This document shows positions 26,950 to 38,578 of a stretch of 64,000 nucleotides of DNA, one piece after another. The stretch's first letter is position 1, and each line of letters begins with the position of its first letter. The notes under the pieces are model-generated. The model ran no database searches. It worked only from the letters and a program-made list of their open reading frames with translations, and had not been told where the DNA came from. A program made the position numbers and the translations under genes. The stretch comes from Algoriphagus faecimaris (GTDB taxonomy: Bacteria; Bacteroidota; Bacteroidia; Cytophagales; Cyclobacteriaceae): positions 124,001-188,000 of the forward strand of contig NZ_FNAC01000003.1 of the NCBI RefSeq assembly GCF_900101705.1. The letters are read 5' to 3'.

Positions 26950-28695
26950 ATGGAAAAGAAAAAAGAACGGAAAGTCACCATTGGGCAGGTCTTTCAAACC
27001 ATCATTTGGCCTAGGAGAAAGCAACTCTTATTGGGATTGTTTTTGATTATTATCAGTAGACTTTCAGGCTTGGTTTTGCCAGGAGCAAGTAAATATCTAG
27101 TCGACGATGTGATTCCTTCCAATGATTTGGATTTACTGAAATGGTTGATTTTCGCAGTAGTATTGGCCATTGTCATCCAATCTGTGACCTCCTATGCGCT
27201 GACTCAGATATTGTCTGTGGAAGCTCAAAATCTAATTGCCAAGCTTCGGTCAAGGGTACAGAGTCATATTATTAAATTACCGATTCGGTTTTTTGATAAT
27301 ACCAAAACGGGTGAGCTGGTATCCAGGATTATGACCGATGTAGAAGGAGTCCGAAATTTGGTTGGGACAGGCTTTGCACAGATGATAGGAGGGATTATTA
27401 CTGCTATCATTTCGCTGATCCTTCTGATCAGCATCAGTCCTATGATGACCTTGTATGTCTTAGTTCCTGTGGCGGTTTTTGGGCTGGTTTCTCTGAAGGC
27501 TTTCGGAAAAATAAGACCGATTTTTAGAGAACGAGGTAAAATCAATGCACAGGTAACCGGTAGATTAACGGAAACTCTCGGAGGTATTCGTGTCATCAAA
27601 GGATTCAATGCCGAGCAACAAGAAATCAGAACTTTTGAAGAAGGGGTCGACCTACTCTTTCAAAATGTCAAATCCAGTCTAACGGCCACCTCTTTTGTAA
27701 CCTCTGCAGGTACCTTGTTGCTGGGATTGGCATCAGCAGGAATCATGGGGATGGGTGGCTGGATGATCATGGAGGGTGAAATGACCTTTGGTGATTTTCT
27801 TGCATTTACCCTCTACTTGGGATTTATGATAGCTCCTATTGTACAGATGTCTAATATTGGGTCCCAATTGACAGAGGCTTTTGCTGGACTGGATAGAACA
27901 GAAGAGATCATGAATACTCCGCTGGAATCTGATGATCGTGAGCGAACTATAGAGATGACTGAGTTGAAAGGAGAGATTAGGTTTGATCAAGTATCCTTTG
28001 CCTATGAGTCAGGAAAAGACGTGATCCGAGAGGTAAGTTTCGAAGCACCGGCTGGATCAGTAACTGCTTTGGTGGGGACTTCTGGATCAGGTAAAACAAC
28101 GATTGCCGGCTTAGCCGCCACATTTCTGAATCCCGACTTTGGTCAAATCACTTTAGATGGAGTCGATTTGCAAAAAGTCACTTTGGACTCTTTCCGGTCT
28201 CAATTGGGTGTGGTGTTGCAGGATGATTTTCTGTTTGAAGGTACCATCAGGGAAAACATTCTTTTTCCAAGACCGGAAGCATCAGAAGAGCAGCTCGATC
28301 AGGCTGTCAGAGCAGCACATGTTCAAGAATTTACTGATCGATTCGAGGATGGATTAGATACTTTAATCGGCGAGCGAGGAGTAAAGCTCTCAGGAGGTCA
28401 GCGTCAGCGAATTGCCATAGCGAGAGCTATTTTGGCTGATCCTAGGATTTTGATTTTGGATGAGGCTACTTCTAACCTTGACACAGAGTCAGAGACCCTC
28501 ATTCAAGCTAGTTTAAAGGAACTCATGAAGGGTAGGACCACCTTTGTGATAGCCCACAGATTGAGTACTATCAGGCAAGCGGATCAAATCCTTGTCATCG
28601 AGCAGGGGAAAATCGTAGAGCAAGGCAAACATGAAGATTTGATCGCAAAGAAAGGAAGGTATTACCAGTTATATACTTATCAAGCTAGGATTTAA
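26950..28695 (+). CDS. ABC exporter, fused membrane and ATPase domains
   Basis: The 581-residue half-transporter has a six-helix type I exporter membrane domain (about residues 20-310) and an ATPase domain with Walker A GTSGSGKTT (~376), signature LSGGQRQR (~480) and Walker B ILILDEATS (~502). It should work as a homodimer exporting a lipid, peptide or drug-like substrate (MsbA/BmrA-like). No partner or substrate gene is adjacent, so the cargo is unknown. An 8-base inverted repeat (TGAACCCC/GGGGTTCA) forms a hairpin 16 bases upstream of its start. Confidence 0.93.
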   Translation: MEKKKERKVTIGQVFQTIIWPRRKQLLLGLFLIIISRLSGLVLPGASKYLVDDVIPSNDLDLLKWLIFAVVLAIVIQSVTSYALTQILSVEAQNLIAKLRSRVQSHIIKLPIRFFDNTKTGELVSRIMTDVEGVRNLVGTGFAQMIGGIITAIISLILLISISPMMTLYVLVPVAVFGLVSLKAFGKIRPIFRERGKINAQVTGRLTETLGGIRVIKGFNAEQQEIRTFEEGVDLLFQNVKSSLTATSFVTSAGTLLLGLASAGIMGMGGWMIMEGEMTFGDFLAFTLYLGFMIAPIVQMSNIGSQLTEAFAGLDRTEEIMNTPLESDDRERTIEMTELKGEIRFDQVSFAYESGKDVIREVSFEAPAGSVTALVGTSGSGKTTIAGLAATFLNPDFGQITLDGVDLQKVTLDSFRSQLGVVLQDDFLFEGTIRENILFPRPEASEEQLDQAVRAAHVQEFTDRFEDGLDTLIGERGVKLSGGQRQRIAIARAILADPRILILDEATSNLDTESETLIQASLKELMKGRTTFVIAHRLSTIRQADQILVIEQGKIVEQGKHEDLIAKKGRYYQLYTYQARI

Positions 28696-28781
28696 GGGTT
28701 TATACTAATCAGTTGAGGATAATGTGACAAATCCCCCTTTTATGGTCTAGGATTTGTAAATTTGAAGTCCCAAATGTAAAA

Positions 28782-29303
28782 ATGAGTATGAGTGAATTGA
28801 AATGGTTTGTGATGTACACAGCCTCAAGATCAGAGAAGAAAGTGGCGAAAAGACTCAAAGAGGAAGGATGGGAAGTGTATTTGCCTTTGGTGACAGAACT
28901 CAGACAGTGGTCCGATCGCAAAAAAAAGGTTGAAAGACCACTTTTTAACGGGTATGTTTTTGTAAAAACCAAGCGAAATCAACTTTGGGAATGCCTGCAA
29001 GTTCCCGGTTCAGTCAAATTTGTTCACTTCAGCGGACAACATGCTACTGTGAGAGAAGAAGACTTGGACACGATCAAAAGAATCGTCGAAACAGGAGTAG
29101 CAGTAGAAACTGATGGCTCTGAAATCGAACCTGGAGAGCAAGTAAAGGTGATCGGTGGGCCTTTGATGAATATGGAAGGGGAATGTATAGAAAAAGGTAA
29201 TAAGGATTACTTTGTCATTAGAATCCCAGGAATTTATCAAAATATGCTAGTAAGTATAGAGCGAAAGTTTTTAGAAACGCTCCCAAAGAAGGTAGAGTCT
29301 TGA
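28782..29303 (+). CDS. UpxY-family transcription antiterminator (NusG-like)
   Basis: The 173 residues follow the NusG paralogue layout: an N-terminal NGN domain (WFVMYTASRSEKKVAKRL) and a C-terminal KOW-type domain (EPGEQVKVIGGPLMNMEG). In Bacteroides, UpxY proteins allow RNA polymerase to read through the leaders of capsule operons. Here no polysaccharide genes lie next to it and a terminator follows directly, so it is an orphan that must act on a distant locus. The box TAAATTTG at 28757-28764 resembles the phylum's -7 element and would give a leader of only about 10 bases. Confidence 0.88.
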   Translation: MSMSELKWFVMYTASRSEKKVAKRLKEEGWEVYLPLVTELRQWSDRKKKVERPLFNGYVFVKTKRNQLWECLQVPGSVKFVHFSGQHATVREEDLDTIKRIVETGVAVETDGSEIEPGEQVKVIGGPLMNMEGECIEKGNKDYFVIRIPGIYQNMLVSIERKFLETLPKKVES

Positions 29304-29320
29304 ATAGTTGGAGTTTTCAA

Positions 29321-29354
29321 AAAAAATCCCCTAGTAACTGCTAGGGGATTTTTT
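29321..29354. terminator. Bidirectional terminator between the UpxY and porin-like genes
   Basis: A perfect 14-base inverted repeat (29321-29334 and 29341-29354, core ATCCCCTAG/CTAGGGGAT) with a 6-base loop carries A-runs on one flank and T-runs on the other, so it works on both strands. The stop codon of the minus-strand gene (29353) touches it. Confidence 0.9.
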
Positions 29355-30057
29355 ACTCCTTGATTTTAGGGGAAAGGTATTTTCTTATCACTAGTTGGGC
29401 TTGGGCCATATGATCTCCAAAACGGTTGAATCCAATGTTTCCATCCAAATTATCCGTAAAAGTCAACAGCATGGTACCTTCTCCAGCGATATCTAAGTAG
29501 GGACCGATTCTGTAGCTTAGCCCTGCTCTGATCGGCACATAACCTGTAGTCAGATTATTTTTACTCGGGTTTTCTTCAGAGCTAAATGACTTTGTCTGCT
29601 CTGTATTCACTTGCATAATTCCCAGTCCTAGTCCACCGTACAGGTTAAATCGAGAACGATGCATGTGGTTTGAAAATGGAATCAAGTTGATACTGGGCAT
29701 GATGTCGAGATAGATCGCAGATCCTGTAGCCGTGAAGGAAGCATTATTAGCAGTCCACGCATCTTGGAGCACTTGGCCCGGACTCCCGCCACTTTGGATC
29801 CACTGAATTCCCGTGGTAGCTCTCAAGTCGAGCAATTTACTCATTCGCTTGGTCATCGCGACAGATACAGACGGCTTAATTTCAAAATTCCAAGAGCGAT
29901 ACTGACCACCATTATCCATGTAGGCAAAAGAAGGTCCAATGCCCAAGCTGATAAGATGATCTCTTGAAATGCGTTCTTTGTAAAAATTCTGTGCGCTGGC
30001 ACTAGTACTTAAAAGAAGTGCACTGACTAGGAGCAAAATCGGGAAGGTATTTTTCAT
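29353..30057 (-). CDS. Outer-membrane beta-barrel (porin-like) protein
   Basis: From ATG 30057 (MKNTFPILLL) the protein has 234 residues, with a signal peptide ending SASAQ. The body alternates aromatic strands typical of a small outer-membrane barrel (LYGGLGLGIMQV; YVPIRAGLSYRIG) and ends in charged residues rather than the usual aromatic. An upstream ATG at 30069 (MLNIMKN) is possible. Substrate or function unknown. It is a single gene with its own terminator, and its upstream region shares an identical 12-mer with that of groES. Confidence 0.78.
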   Translation of the reverse strand: MKNTFPILLLVSALLLSTSASAQNFYKERISRDHLISLGIGPSFAYMDNGGQYRSWNFEIKPSVSVAMTKRMSKLLDLRATTGIQWIQSGGSPGQVLQDAWTANNASFTATGSAIYLDIMPSINLIPFSNHMHRSRFNLYGGLGLGIMQVNTEQTKSFSSEENPSKNNLTTGYVPIRAGLSYRIGPYLDIAGEGTMLLTFTDNLDGNIGFNRFGDHMAQAQLVIRKYLSPKIKE

Positions 30058-30098
30058 AATATTCAGCATTAATGCTGTAAACTGTTAATCAAAAAATG

Positions 30099-30118
30099 AC
30101 AACAAGTATGCCAATGAG
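30099..30118 (-). promoter_or_regulatory. CTCATTGGCATA element, also found upstream of groES
   Basis: On the minus strand CTCATTGGCATA (30107-30118) is identical to 4323-4334 upstream of groES. The distance from its GG to the start codon is about 54 bases here and 60 at groES. The -24-like GG is present, but the matching -12 position reads GT instead of GC, so a sigma-54 role is less clear than at groES. Confidence 0.3.
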
Positions 30119-30180
30119 CTTGATTAACTCGGTTTAAAGTAGAAGGAACCTGGTAAAATCCTCTTTAGTTTAATTGATTC

Positions 30181-30369
30181 TCAGGAGTCTTCAAAGGCTT
30201 TTTGAATGTCCTCTTCAGTGGCTTTTAACTTCGTACGGCAAAGTTTGACCAAATCAGAGGCCTCTTTGACTAATTCGGAAAGTTCATCTACGCTTTTTTT
30301 TCCTTCCTCCAACTGGGCGACGATCAACTCAAGTCGCTGCATGGCTGTAGTATAATTCAATTCATTCAT
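30181..30369 (-). CDS. xseB: Exodeoxyribonuclease VII small subunit
   Basis: The 62-residue protein matches the XseB family: a helical hairpin with LELIVAQLEEGKKSVDEL and a Lys-rich middle. XseB binds in several copies to XseA and activates single-strand exonuclease activity. The start overlaps the end of xseA by 4 bases, as in translationally coupled operons. The C-terminus ends normally. Confidence 0.92.
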   Translation of the reverse strand: MNELNYTTAMQRLELIVAQLEEGKKSVDELSELVKEASDLVKLCRTKLKATEEDIQKAFEDS

Positions 30370-31676
30370 GGCTTATCGATAGCTGTGATTTTACTTTTTA
30401 TTTTTTGGCTTTGACTGTATGTGAGGAGTTCGTCATTGATCTGGGGATTGGTCAGATGAACTGGCTTTCCATCCAATTCGCTTCTGGTATAGCCTCTTTC
30501 CAAAATGGACTTGGGGTTTAACTGTTGCAGTTGCTTTTCTATAAAATCTAGTTTTGAACTAGTGTTTTTCATAAAAATAAGTATTCCTCTTTCGAGTTCC
30601 TGCGTGATTTGATCTAGTTTTCTCTGCTGATTACTAAGGTTGTTTTTTACACTTAAAGCGATGCGTTGATGCCGTGAGTTTAATTTTTCAGCCTCAAGGC
30701 TCAATTTGGATTGCACAGCACTTTTAAGTCGATGATTGGTCTGCGAAAGCTGGTCAGCAGCTACTTGTAACCGCTGCCTACTCAGGCGGTCAATTCTATT
30801 CATTAGCATACTGATATTTTCTTCGTAAATCCGAAATGCTGAAAGCAAAAACTCAGCAACGGCTGTAGGGGTTTTGAGTCGAGTGTGTGCTACGAGGTCT
30901 GCCACTGTTTCATCACGCTCATGGCCGATGCCTGTCAATACTGGTAAAGAAGTCTGTGCGATTTTAGCAGCTAGTCGATAATCATCAAAGCAGTCCAAGT
31001 CCAGCTGTGCACCACCTCCTCTAATCAGGATAATCGCCTCGTAATCCAACTCACTCTTATCAGTTTCTATTTTCTCGAGAGCCTTTATGATCCCACTGAC
31101 AGCTTCATTTCCCTGCATGGGAGCTGGATAGAGCCGGTGATAGATTTTGTAGCCTGCAGGATTGTTTTCTAATTGATTGATAAAGTCCCCATATCCAGCA
31201 GCGGTAGGGCTGGAAATGATAGCGATTCGCTGGATTACCTGAGGAAAGGGAAGACTGGCATTGATTCGTAAAAGGCCTTCTCTTGTCAATCGATCGATCG
31301 TTTCCTGTCGCACACGAGCTCTTTCACCAAGCGAAAAAGAGGCGTCTATGTCTTTGATATTTAAGCTAAAGCCATAAATAGGGTGGAAAGTGGCCTGTAC
31401 CTGTGCCAAGACTTTCATACCGTTTTTCAGTCCTGCTCCCGTGATACTTTCAAATCGAGCGGCAATTCCCCGAAAGGTAAACTGCCAGCAGTTGGATCTC
31501 ATTTTGGCCACCACTTGATTGCCTTGTTTTTCTGCCAGTTCGAAATAGGCATGCCCCTGCGGTGCCTGTCTGAAATCTGCGATTTCTCCTATCACCCAAT
31601 AAGTAGGCTCAAGCTCATTTTCTAGGGTAAACTTGATCAATTCGCCCAATTGGGATATGGAATAGGCGTTTTGCAC
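30366..31676 (-). CDS. xseA: Exodeoxyribonuclease VII large subunit
   Basis: The 436 residues show the N-terminal OB-fold (YWVIGEIADF, residues ~24-110), then the catalytic core with IAIISSPTAAGYGDF and GIGHERDETVADLVAH, and a long helical C-terminal half. XseA degrades single-stranded DNA into oligonucleotides with XseB. It starts 3 bases after the stop of dapA, so dapA-xseA-xseB form one operon. Confidence 0.96.
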   Translation of the reverse strand: MQNAYSISQLGELIKFTLENELEPTYWVIGEIADFRQAPQGHAYFELAEKQGNQVVAKMRSNCWQFTFRGIAARFESITGAGLKNGMKVLAQVQATFHPIYGFSLNIKDIDASFSLGERARVRQETIDRLTREGLLRINASLPFPQVIQRIAIISSPTAAGYGDFINQLENNPAGYKIYHRLYPAPMQGNEAVSGIIKALEKIETDKSELDYEAIILIRGGGAQLDLDCFDDYRLAAKIAQTSLPVLTGIGHERDETVADLVAHTRLKTPTAVAEFLLSAFRIYEENISMLMNRIDRLSRQRLQVAADQLSQTNHRLKSAVQSKLSLEAEKLNSRHQRIALSVKNNLSNQQRKLDQITQELERGILIFMKNTSSKLDFIEKQLQQLNPKSILERGYTRSELDGKPVHLTNPQINDELLTYSQSQKIKSKITAIDKP

Positions 31677-31679
31677 GGC

Positions 31680-32543
31680 TTAGACTAGTGTTTTGTAAAT
31701 TTCTTGAATCTTTAAGTTGAGGTCAATACTCGCCCTTAACATTGGAAGTCGTACCTGATCTCCGCAAATCCCTAAATGCGAAAGTAAATTTTTGATACCT
31801 ACGGGGTTTCCTTCCTTATACATCAGATCATTGATTGGCAAGAGCGAAAAAGCTGCTTTGAGACTTGCAGATTCGGTGCCATGACAAAGGTCTCTGAAAG
31901 TGGACGGCAGCGCGTTGGCCAAGACAGAAATTACTCCTACTCCACCAATACTCAGTATCGCTTTGCTCAATAAATCATCTCCCGAAATCAATAAAAAATC
32001 ATCGGGTTTGTTTGCCGCTATCTGCATGCACTGCTCGAGACTTCCACTTGCCTCCTTCATTCCTATGATATTGGGATGCTCCGCTAGTGCCAAAGTAGCC
32101 TCTGCAGTCATATTGGACATGGTTCTACCCGGGACATTATACAGAATGACTGGGACCGGTGAGGCATCAGCTATAATTTTATAGTGTGCTATGATTCCGG
32201 ATTGGCTTGGCTTGTTGTAGTAAGGACTGACAGATAAGATAGCATCGACTCCACTAAAATCTGTCTGGGCTATTTCATCCAAAACCGCCTGCGTATTATT
32301 ACCGCCGAGACCGTAAACTAGAGGGACTCTTCCTTTATTATGGTCAATGCAGGCTTGAAGCACTATTTTCTTCTCTCCTGGTGAAAGGGTGGCAGATTCT
32401 CCAGTGGTCCCTAAAACCACCAGATAATCTACTCCACCAGCTAGAGTGAAATCGATCAGTTTATTTAGGGATTCGAAATCAATACTGTAATCATCATGAA
32501 AAGGTGTGACAAGTGCCACACCAGTGCCTGCAAATGAATTCAT
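31680..32543 (-). CDS. dapA: 4-hydroxy-tetrahydrodipicolinate synthase
   Basis: From ATG 32543 (MNSFAGTGVA) the protein has 287 residues. The Schiff-base Lys lies in IIGMKEASG, the catalytic Tyr in ILYNVPGRT, and the substrate-binding GTTGES block is present. DapA condenses pyruvate with aspartate semialdehyde in the lysine and meso-diaminopimelate pathway. An earlier ATG at 32567 adds eight residues without clear support. It heads the operon with xseA (3-base gap). Confidence 0.95.
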   Translation of the reverse strand: MNSFAGTGVALVTPFHDDYSIDFESLNKLIDFTLAGGVDYLVVLGTTGESATLSPGEKKIVLQACIDHNKGRVPLVYGLGGNNTQAVLDEIAQTDFSGVDAILSVSPYYNKPSQSGIIAHYKIIADASPVPVILYNVPGRTMSNMTAEATLALAEHPNIIGMKEASGSLEQCMQIAANKPDDFLLISGDDLLSKAILSIGGVGVISVLANALPSTFRDLCHGTESASLKAAFSLLPINDLMYKEGNPVGIKNLLSHLGICGDQVRLPMLRASIDLNLKIQEIYKTLV

Positions 32544-32845
32544 TGTAATATTAAATTGAAGACTCAAAGATAAGACCTTCCTATCGGAAAGTCAGGTGAT
32601 GTAAATTTTTTCGCAATCAAATCTCGGATCGCAAAAAGAGAAAGAAAAGCTTCTCGTGATGGGAGGTGTTTTTTCCTCTCCGTTGGAAGAAATTCATTGT
32701 AATACGAAGCCATTTAGGGAAATAATATCCGATTTTCCCAACCTTTTGAAATTTGTGACTTGTATAGTAAAGAGCTGGGAAAGGGATTTAGTTTCCTGAA
32801 TCTTGATTTTTGACTTTTAGCTTGCCTCTAAGCTTTACCTTTTAC
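32544..32845. other. Intergenic stretch between dapA and ligA
   Basis: About 300 bases contain no credible gene. Both flanking genes are on the minus strand, so the dapA promoter and the end of the ligA transcript must lie here. I saw no strong hairpin with a T-run and no repeat. Confidence 0.5.
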
Positions 32846-35392
<2,547 letters not shown>

Positions 35393-35410
35393 TTAGGCTG
35401 TTACTTTTGA

Positions 35411-36076
35411 ATGGCTATCTTTGACAAAAAAACTGAAATGGCTGCTAAGGCAAGTTTAGAAAGTAAAATCCTCGATGTCGCTTTTGGGTATTTTTTAAAA
35501 AAAGGTTACCGCAAAACCACGATGGAAGAAATTGCCAAAGAGTTGGGGATGAGCAAAAAAACCCTTTACAATTATTATCCTGGAAAAATAGAATTGCTTT
35601 CGGCGTCATTTGAAAAGCTCAAAACCAAACTCACTGCCAAAACGGAAGCGATCTTGGACAACCGCTACATCAGCTATCCTTTAAAATTAAAATCTACCCT
35701 TTCGATTGTGGCTACGCACTTGGCCCCTATCAGTCCGGAGTTGTTTGAAGATTTGAAAGTAATGGCTCCCGAAATATGGGAGGACCTTCGAAATTACATC
35801 AATGAATCCGCCTATCTCCGCTTCCAAAAGCTTATCGAAGAAGGAGTAGAACTAGGGCTGATCAAGCCTAATCTCAACGTCAGTTTAGTGGTCATGATGT
35901 ATGCTGCTGCTGTTCAATCCCTTTTGGACCCAAACTACCGGTCTCAATTTCCAACTATTCTTCAGAGAGGTTTGGATATCCCGGCTTCGGATATTTATGA
36001 TCAGGCGATATCGATTATCTATGAGGGGATTCTTACCGAAGAGGCCCGCAATGAATTTGCCAATGCATCGAGCTAG
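35411..36076 (+). CDS. TetR/AcrR-family transcriptional regulator
   Basis: The 221 residues begin with a TetR helix-turn-helix (TTMEEIAKELGMSKKTLYNYY, residues ~37-57) and continue with an all-helical ligand-binding domain. The box TATCTTTG at 35416-35423, overlapping the first codons, matches the phylum's -7 promoter element, so translation could instead begin at Met11 (35441). It diverges from ligA by about 100 bases and precedes metG by about 60 bases on the same strand. Ligand and target are unknown. Confidence 0.87.
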   Translation: MAIFDKKTEMAAKASLESKILDVAFGYFLKKGYRKTTMEEIAKELGMSKKTLYNYYPGKIELLSASFEKLKTKLTAKTEAILDNRYISYPLKLKSTLSIVATHLAPISPELFEDLKVMAPEIWEDLRNYINESAYLRFQKLIEEGVELGLIKPNLNVSLVVMMYAAAVQSLLDPNYRSQFPTILQRGLDIPASDIYDQAISIIYEGILTEEARNEFANASS

Positions 36077-36092
36077 CTTCTTTTGATTTCCT

Positions 36093-36101
36093 TATCTTTG
36101 C
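36093..36101 (+). promoter_or_regulatory. Possible -7 box upstream of metG
   Basis: TATCTTTGC matches the Bacteroidota consensus TAnnTTTG plus a following C, about 37 bases before the metG start. A clear TTG -33 element at the usual distance was not found. Confidence 0.3.
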
Positions 36102-36137
36102 CCCTCTTATTTTCCCGAAAAATACTTCCTGCCCATT

Positions 36138-38195
36138 ATGAGCAAAAAATTCAATAGATATACTGTTACTTCCGCCTTGCCCTATGCCAATGGACCCTTG
36201 CACATCGGTCACTTGGCGGGATGCTACGTGCCTTCGGATATTTACGTACGATTTCTCCGATCCAAAGAAAAAGATGTCCTCTACGTCTGCGGATCTGATG
36301 AGCACGGTGTAGCCATCACAATCAAAGCCCGAAAAGAAGGTAAGACCCCACAGGAAGTGGTGGATCATTACCATCAGTTGATGAAGAAAAGCTTTGAGCA
36401 GTTTGGGATTAGCTTTGATCATTATTCGCGGACTTCTGCCCCGATTCACCATGAGACAGCCCAAGGTTTTTTTACTGATTTGTACCAAAAAGGGGAGTTT
36501 CTGGAGCAAAGCAACGAACAGTACTTTGATGAAGAGGCAGGACAATTTTTGGCAGATCGATACATTGAGGGAACCTGCCCCAAGTGTGGATTTGAGCATG
36601 CCTATGGAGATCAGTGTGAAAAATGCGGCTCCTCACTCAGCCCTTCCGAGCTGATCCATCCCCGCTCAAAACTCAGTGGACGTACGCCGATATTGAAAGA
36701 GACCAAACATTGGTTTTTGGATTTGGCCCGTTACCAAAGTTTTTTGAAGAAATGGATCTTGGAAGATCATGCTGAGGATTGGAAAAACAATGTACTTGGT
36801 CAGTGCCGCTCTTGGTTAGAAGCAGGGGATGGACTTCAGGCGCGCTCGATGACTAGGGATTTGGATTGGGGAATTCAGGTACCTCTTCAAGATGCTGAGG
36901 GTAAAGTACTCTACGTTTGGTTTGATGCACCGATAGGTTATATTTCTTCGACCAAAGAGTGGGCCCAGCAAAATGGGAAAGATTGGGAGCCATATTGGAA
37001 AAGTGAGGATACCAAGCTTGTGCATTTCATCGGAAAAGACAATATTGTTTTTCACTGCATTATCTTCCCCGCCATCCTTAAAACTCATGGAGGCTACGTG
37101 CTTCCCGATAATGTTCCCGCCAATGAATTTTTGAATTTGGAGGGAGAAAAAATTTCTACTTCTCGAAATTGGGCCGTATGGCTTCACGAATACTTGGAGG
37201 AATTTCCCGGAAAACAGGATGTTCTACGCTATGTGCTGACGGCCAACGCTCCGGAAACCAAGGATAATGATTTTAGTTGGAAGGATTTCCAGTCCAGAAA
37301 TAACTCTGAGCTGGTGGCCATCTATGGGAATTTTGTCAATAGAGCAGTAGTCCTGACTCATAAATATTATCAGGGGCAGATACCTCAAAAGGGTGAGTTG
37401 ACTGGATACGATGAGGAGGTTTTGAAGGCTTTAGCCGAATTTCCTGCTAAAGTAGCCTCTTCTATCGAGCGATACAGATTCAGAGAAGCGCTAGGTCTGA
37501 TGATGGATTTGGCCCGATTAGGTAATAAATACTTAGCTGATACCGAACCTTGGAAAACCATCAAAACCGATGAGGTAAGAACCGCAACAATTATGAATAT
37601 TGCGCTGAACATTGCGGCCAGTTTAGCTATTGTTTCTGAGCCCTTTTTGCCTTTTACTTCACAGAAGTTGTTTGATCTCTTTCAGATGAAAGATAGTAAA
37701 TGGCAGGAAGCCGGGCAGCGAGATTTGCTGCCTGAAGGTAAAACGATAGGTCAAATGGGTCTTCTTTTTGAAAAAATAGAGGATCATGTAGTAGATAATC
37801 AATTAGAAAAACTTCAAAACTCGAAAAAGATGAATGAAGCAGCCAATGCACCGGTGACTCCGATGAAAGAGCTCATCACTTATGATGATTTTGCTAAATT
37901 GGATATGAGAATAGTGACTATTTTAGAAGCGGAGAAAATGCCTAAATCCAAGAAATTACTCAAGCTTAAGGTCGATGCCGGAGTAGGTCAGCGCACGGTT
38001 TTGAGTGGGGTTTCTGAGCATTTTGAACCTGAATTTCTAATCGGAAAGCAAGTAGTCATGCTGATTAATCTTGCTCCGAGAAAAATGATGGGGATAGATT
38101 CGGAGGGGATGATTTTGATGGCTGAAGATAAGGATGGTAAACTCAAACTTCTTCAGCCTCACGAAGTGACCGCGAATGGTTCTACTATATCCTAA
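36138..38195 (+). CDS. metG: Methionyl-tRNA synthetase with C-terminal tRNA-binding domain
   Basis: The 685-residue enzyme has the class I motif HIGH in [13 protein letters not shown] near the N-terminus and a KISTS sequence in [11 protein letters not shown], which replaces the textbook KMSKS. Two zinc knuckles (CPKCG, CEKCG) lie in the connective domain. The last ~110 residues (from about [12 protein letters not shown]) form an EMAP/Trbp111-like tRNA-binding domain that also drives dimerisation. It is a complete housekeeping gene with a terminator. Confidence 0.97.
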   Translation: MSKKFNRYTVTSALPYANGPLHIGHLAGCYVPSDIYVRFLRSKEKDVLYVCGSDEHGVAITIKARKEGKTPQEVVDHYHQLMKKSFEQFGISFDHYSRTSAPIHHETAQGFFTDLYQKGEFLEQSNEQYFDEEAGQFLADRYIEGTCPKCGFEHAYGDQCEKCGSSLSPSELIHPRSKLSGRTPILKETKHWFLDLARYQSFLKKWILEDHAEDWKNNVLGQCRSWLEAGDGLQARSMTRDLDWGIQVPLQDAEGKVLYVWFDAPIGYISSTKEWAQQNGKDWEPYWKSEDTKLVHFIGKDNIVFHCIIFPAILKTHGGYVLPDNVPANEFLNLEGEKISTSRNWAVWLHEYLEEFPGKQDVLRYVLTANAPETKDNDFSWKDFQSRNNSELVAIYGNFVNRAVVLTHKYYQGQIPQKGELTGYDEEVLKALAEFPAKVASSIERYRFREALGLMMDLARLGNKYLADTEPWKTIKTDEVRTATIMNIALNIAASLAIVSEPFLPFTSQKLFDLFQMKDSKWQEAGQRDLLPEGKTIGQMGLLFEKIEDHVVDNQLEKLQNSKKMNEAANAPVTPMKELITYDDFAKLDMRIVTILEAEKMPKSKKLLKLKVDAGVGQRTVLSGVSEHFEPEFLIGKQVVMLINLAPRKMMGIDSEGMILMAEDKDGKLKLLQPHEVTANGSTIS

Positions 38196-38226
38196 GTGTA
38201 AAGAATCAGAATTATATGAAACTTTT

Positions 38227-38263
38227 CAAAGCCTACCGGATAATCTAGGTGGGCTTTTTTTTT
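38227..38263 (+). terminator. Terminator of metG
   Basis: A stem of about nine bases (38229-38237 AAGCCTACC with 38248-38256, one wobble pair) is followed by nine T residues on the plus strand, 32 bases after the metG stop. Confidence 0.85.
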
Positions 38264-38578
38264 GTTACATAATTCCATCTTTATTTCCGATGCCAATCGG
38301 TCTTTTTATTTTTATTTCACCAATTAAAGTTTTGTGATAAAAGTCATATACAACAAATAATTTTTTTGATTACATTTCTCCCATTATAAAATATCACCCT
38401 TCTTTCAAAATTTCTTATAAGCAAAAGATACAGAACTTTTAATAAAGTGGGTTATCGGTGCTTTTTCTAAATTTTTTCAGCAAAAGATAGATATCGTCCT
38501 TTGGTTCATGTTTTTTTCCAAGGCTATTCAGAACTTTCGGGGATATTAAAGGATAGGAATATACTAAGATGGACAGCT
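38264..38578. other. AT-rich upstream region of the PAS kinase
   Basis: About 315 bases hold no gene on either strand. A TTG-started extension of the kinase frame (from 38501) is possible but does not match PAS sequence. The region is very AT-rich with poly-T runs; I saw no clear promoter match. Confidence 0.45.
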
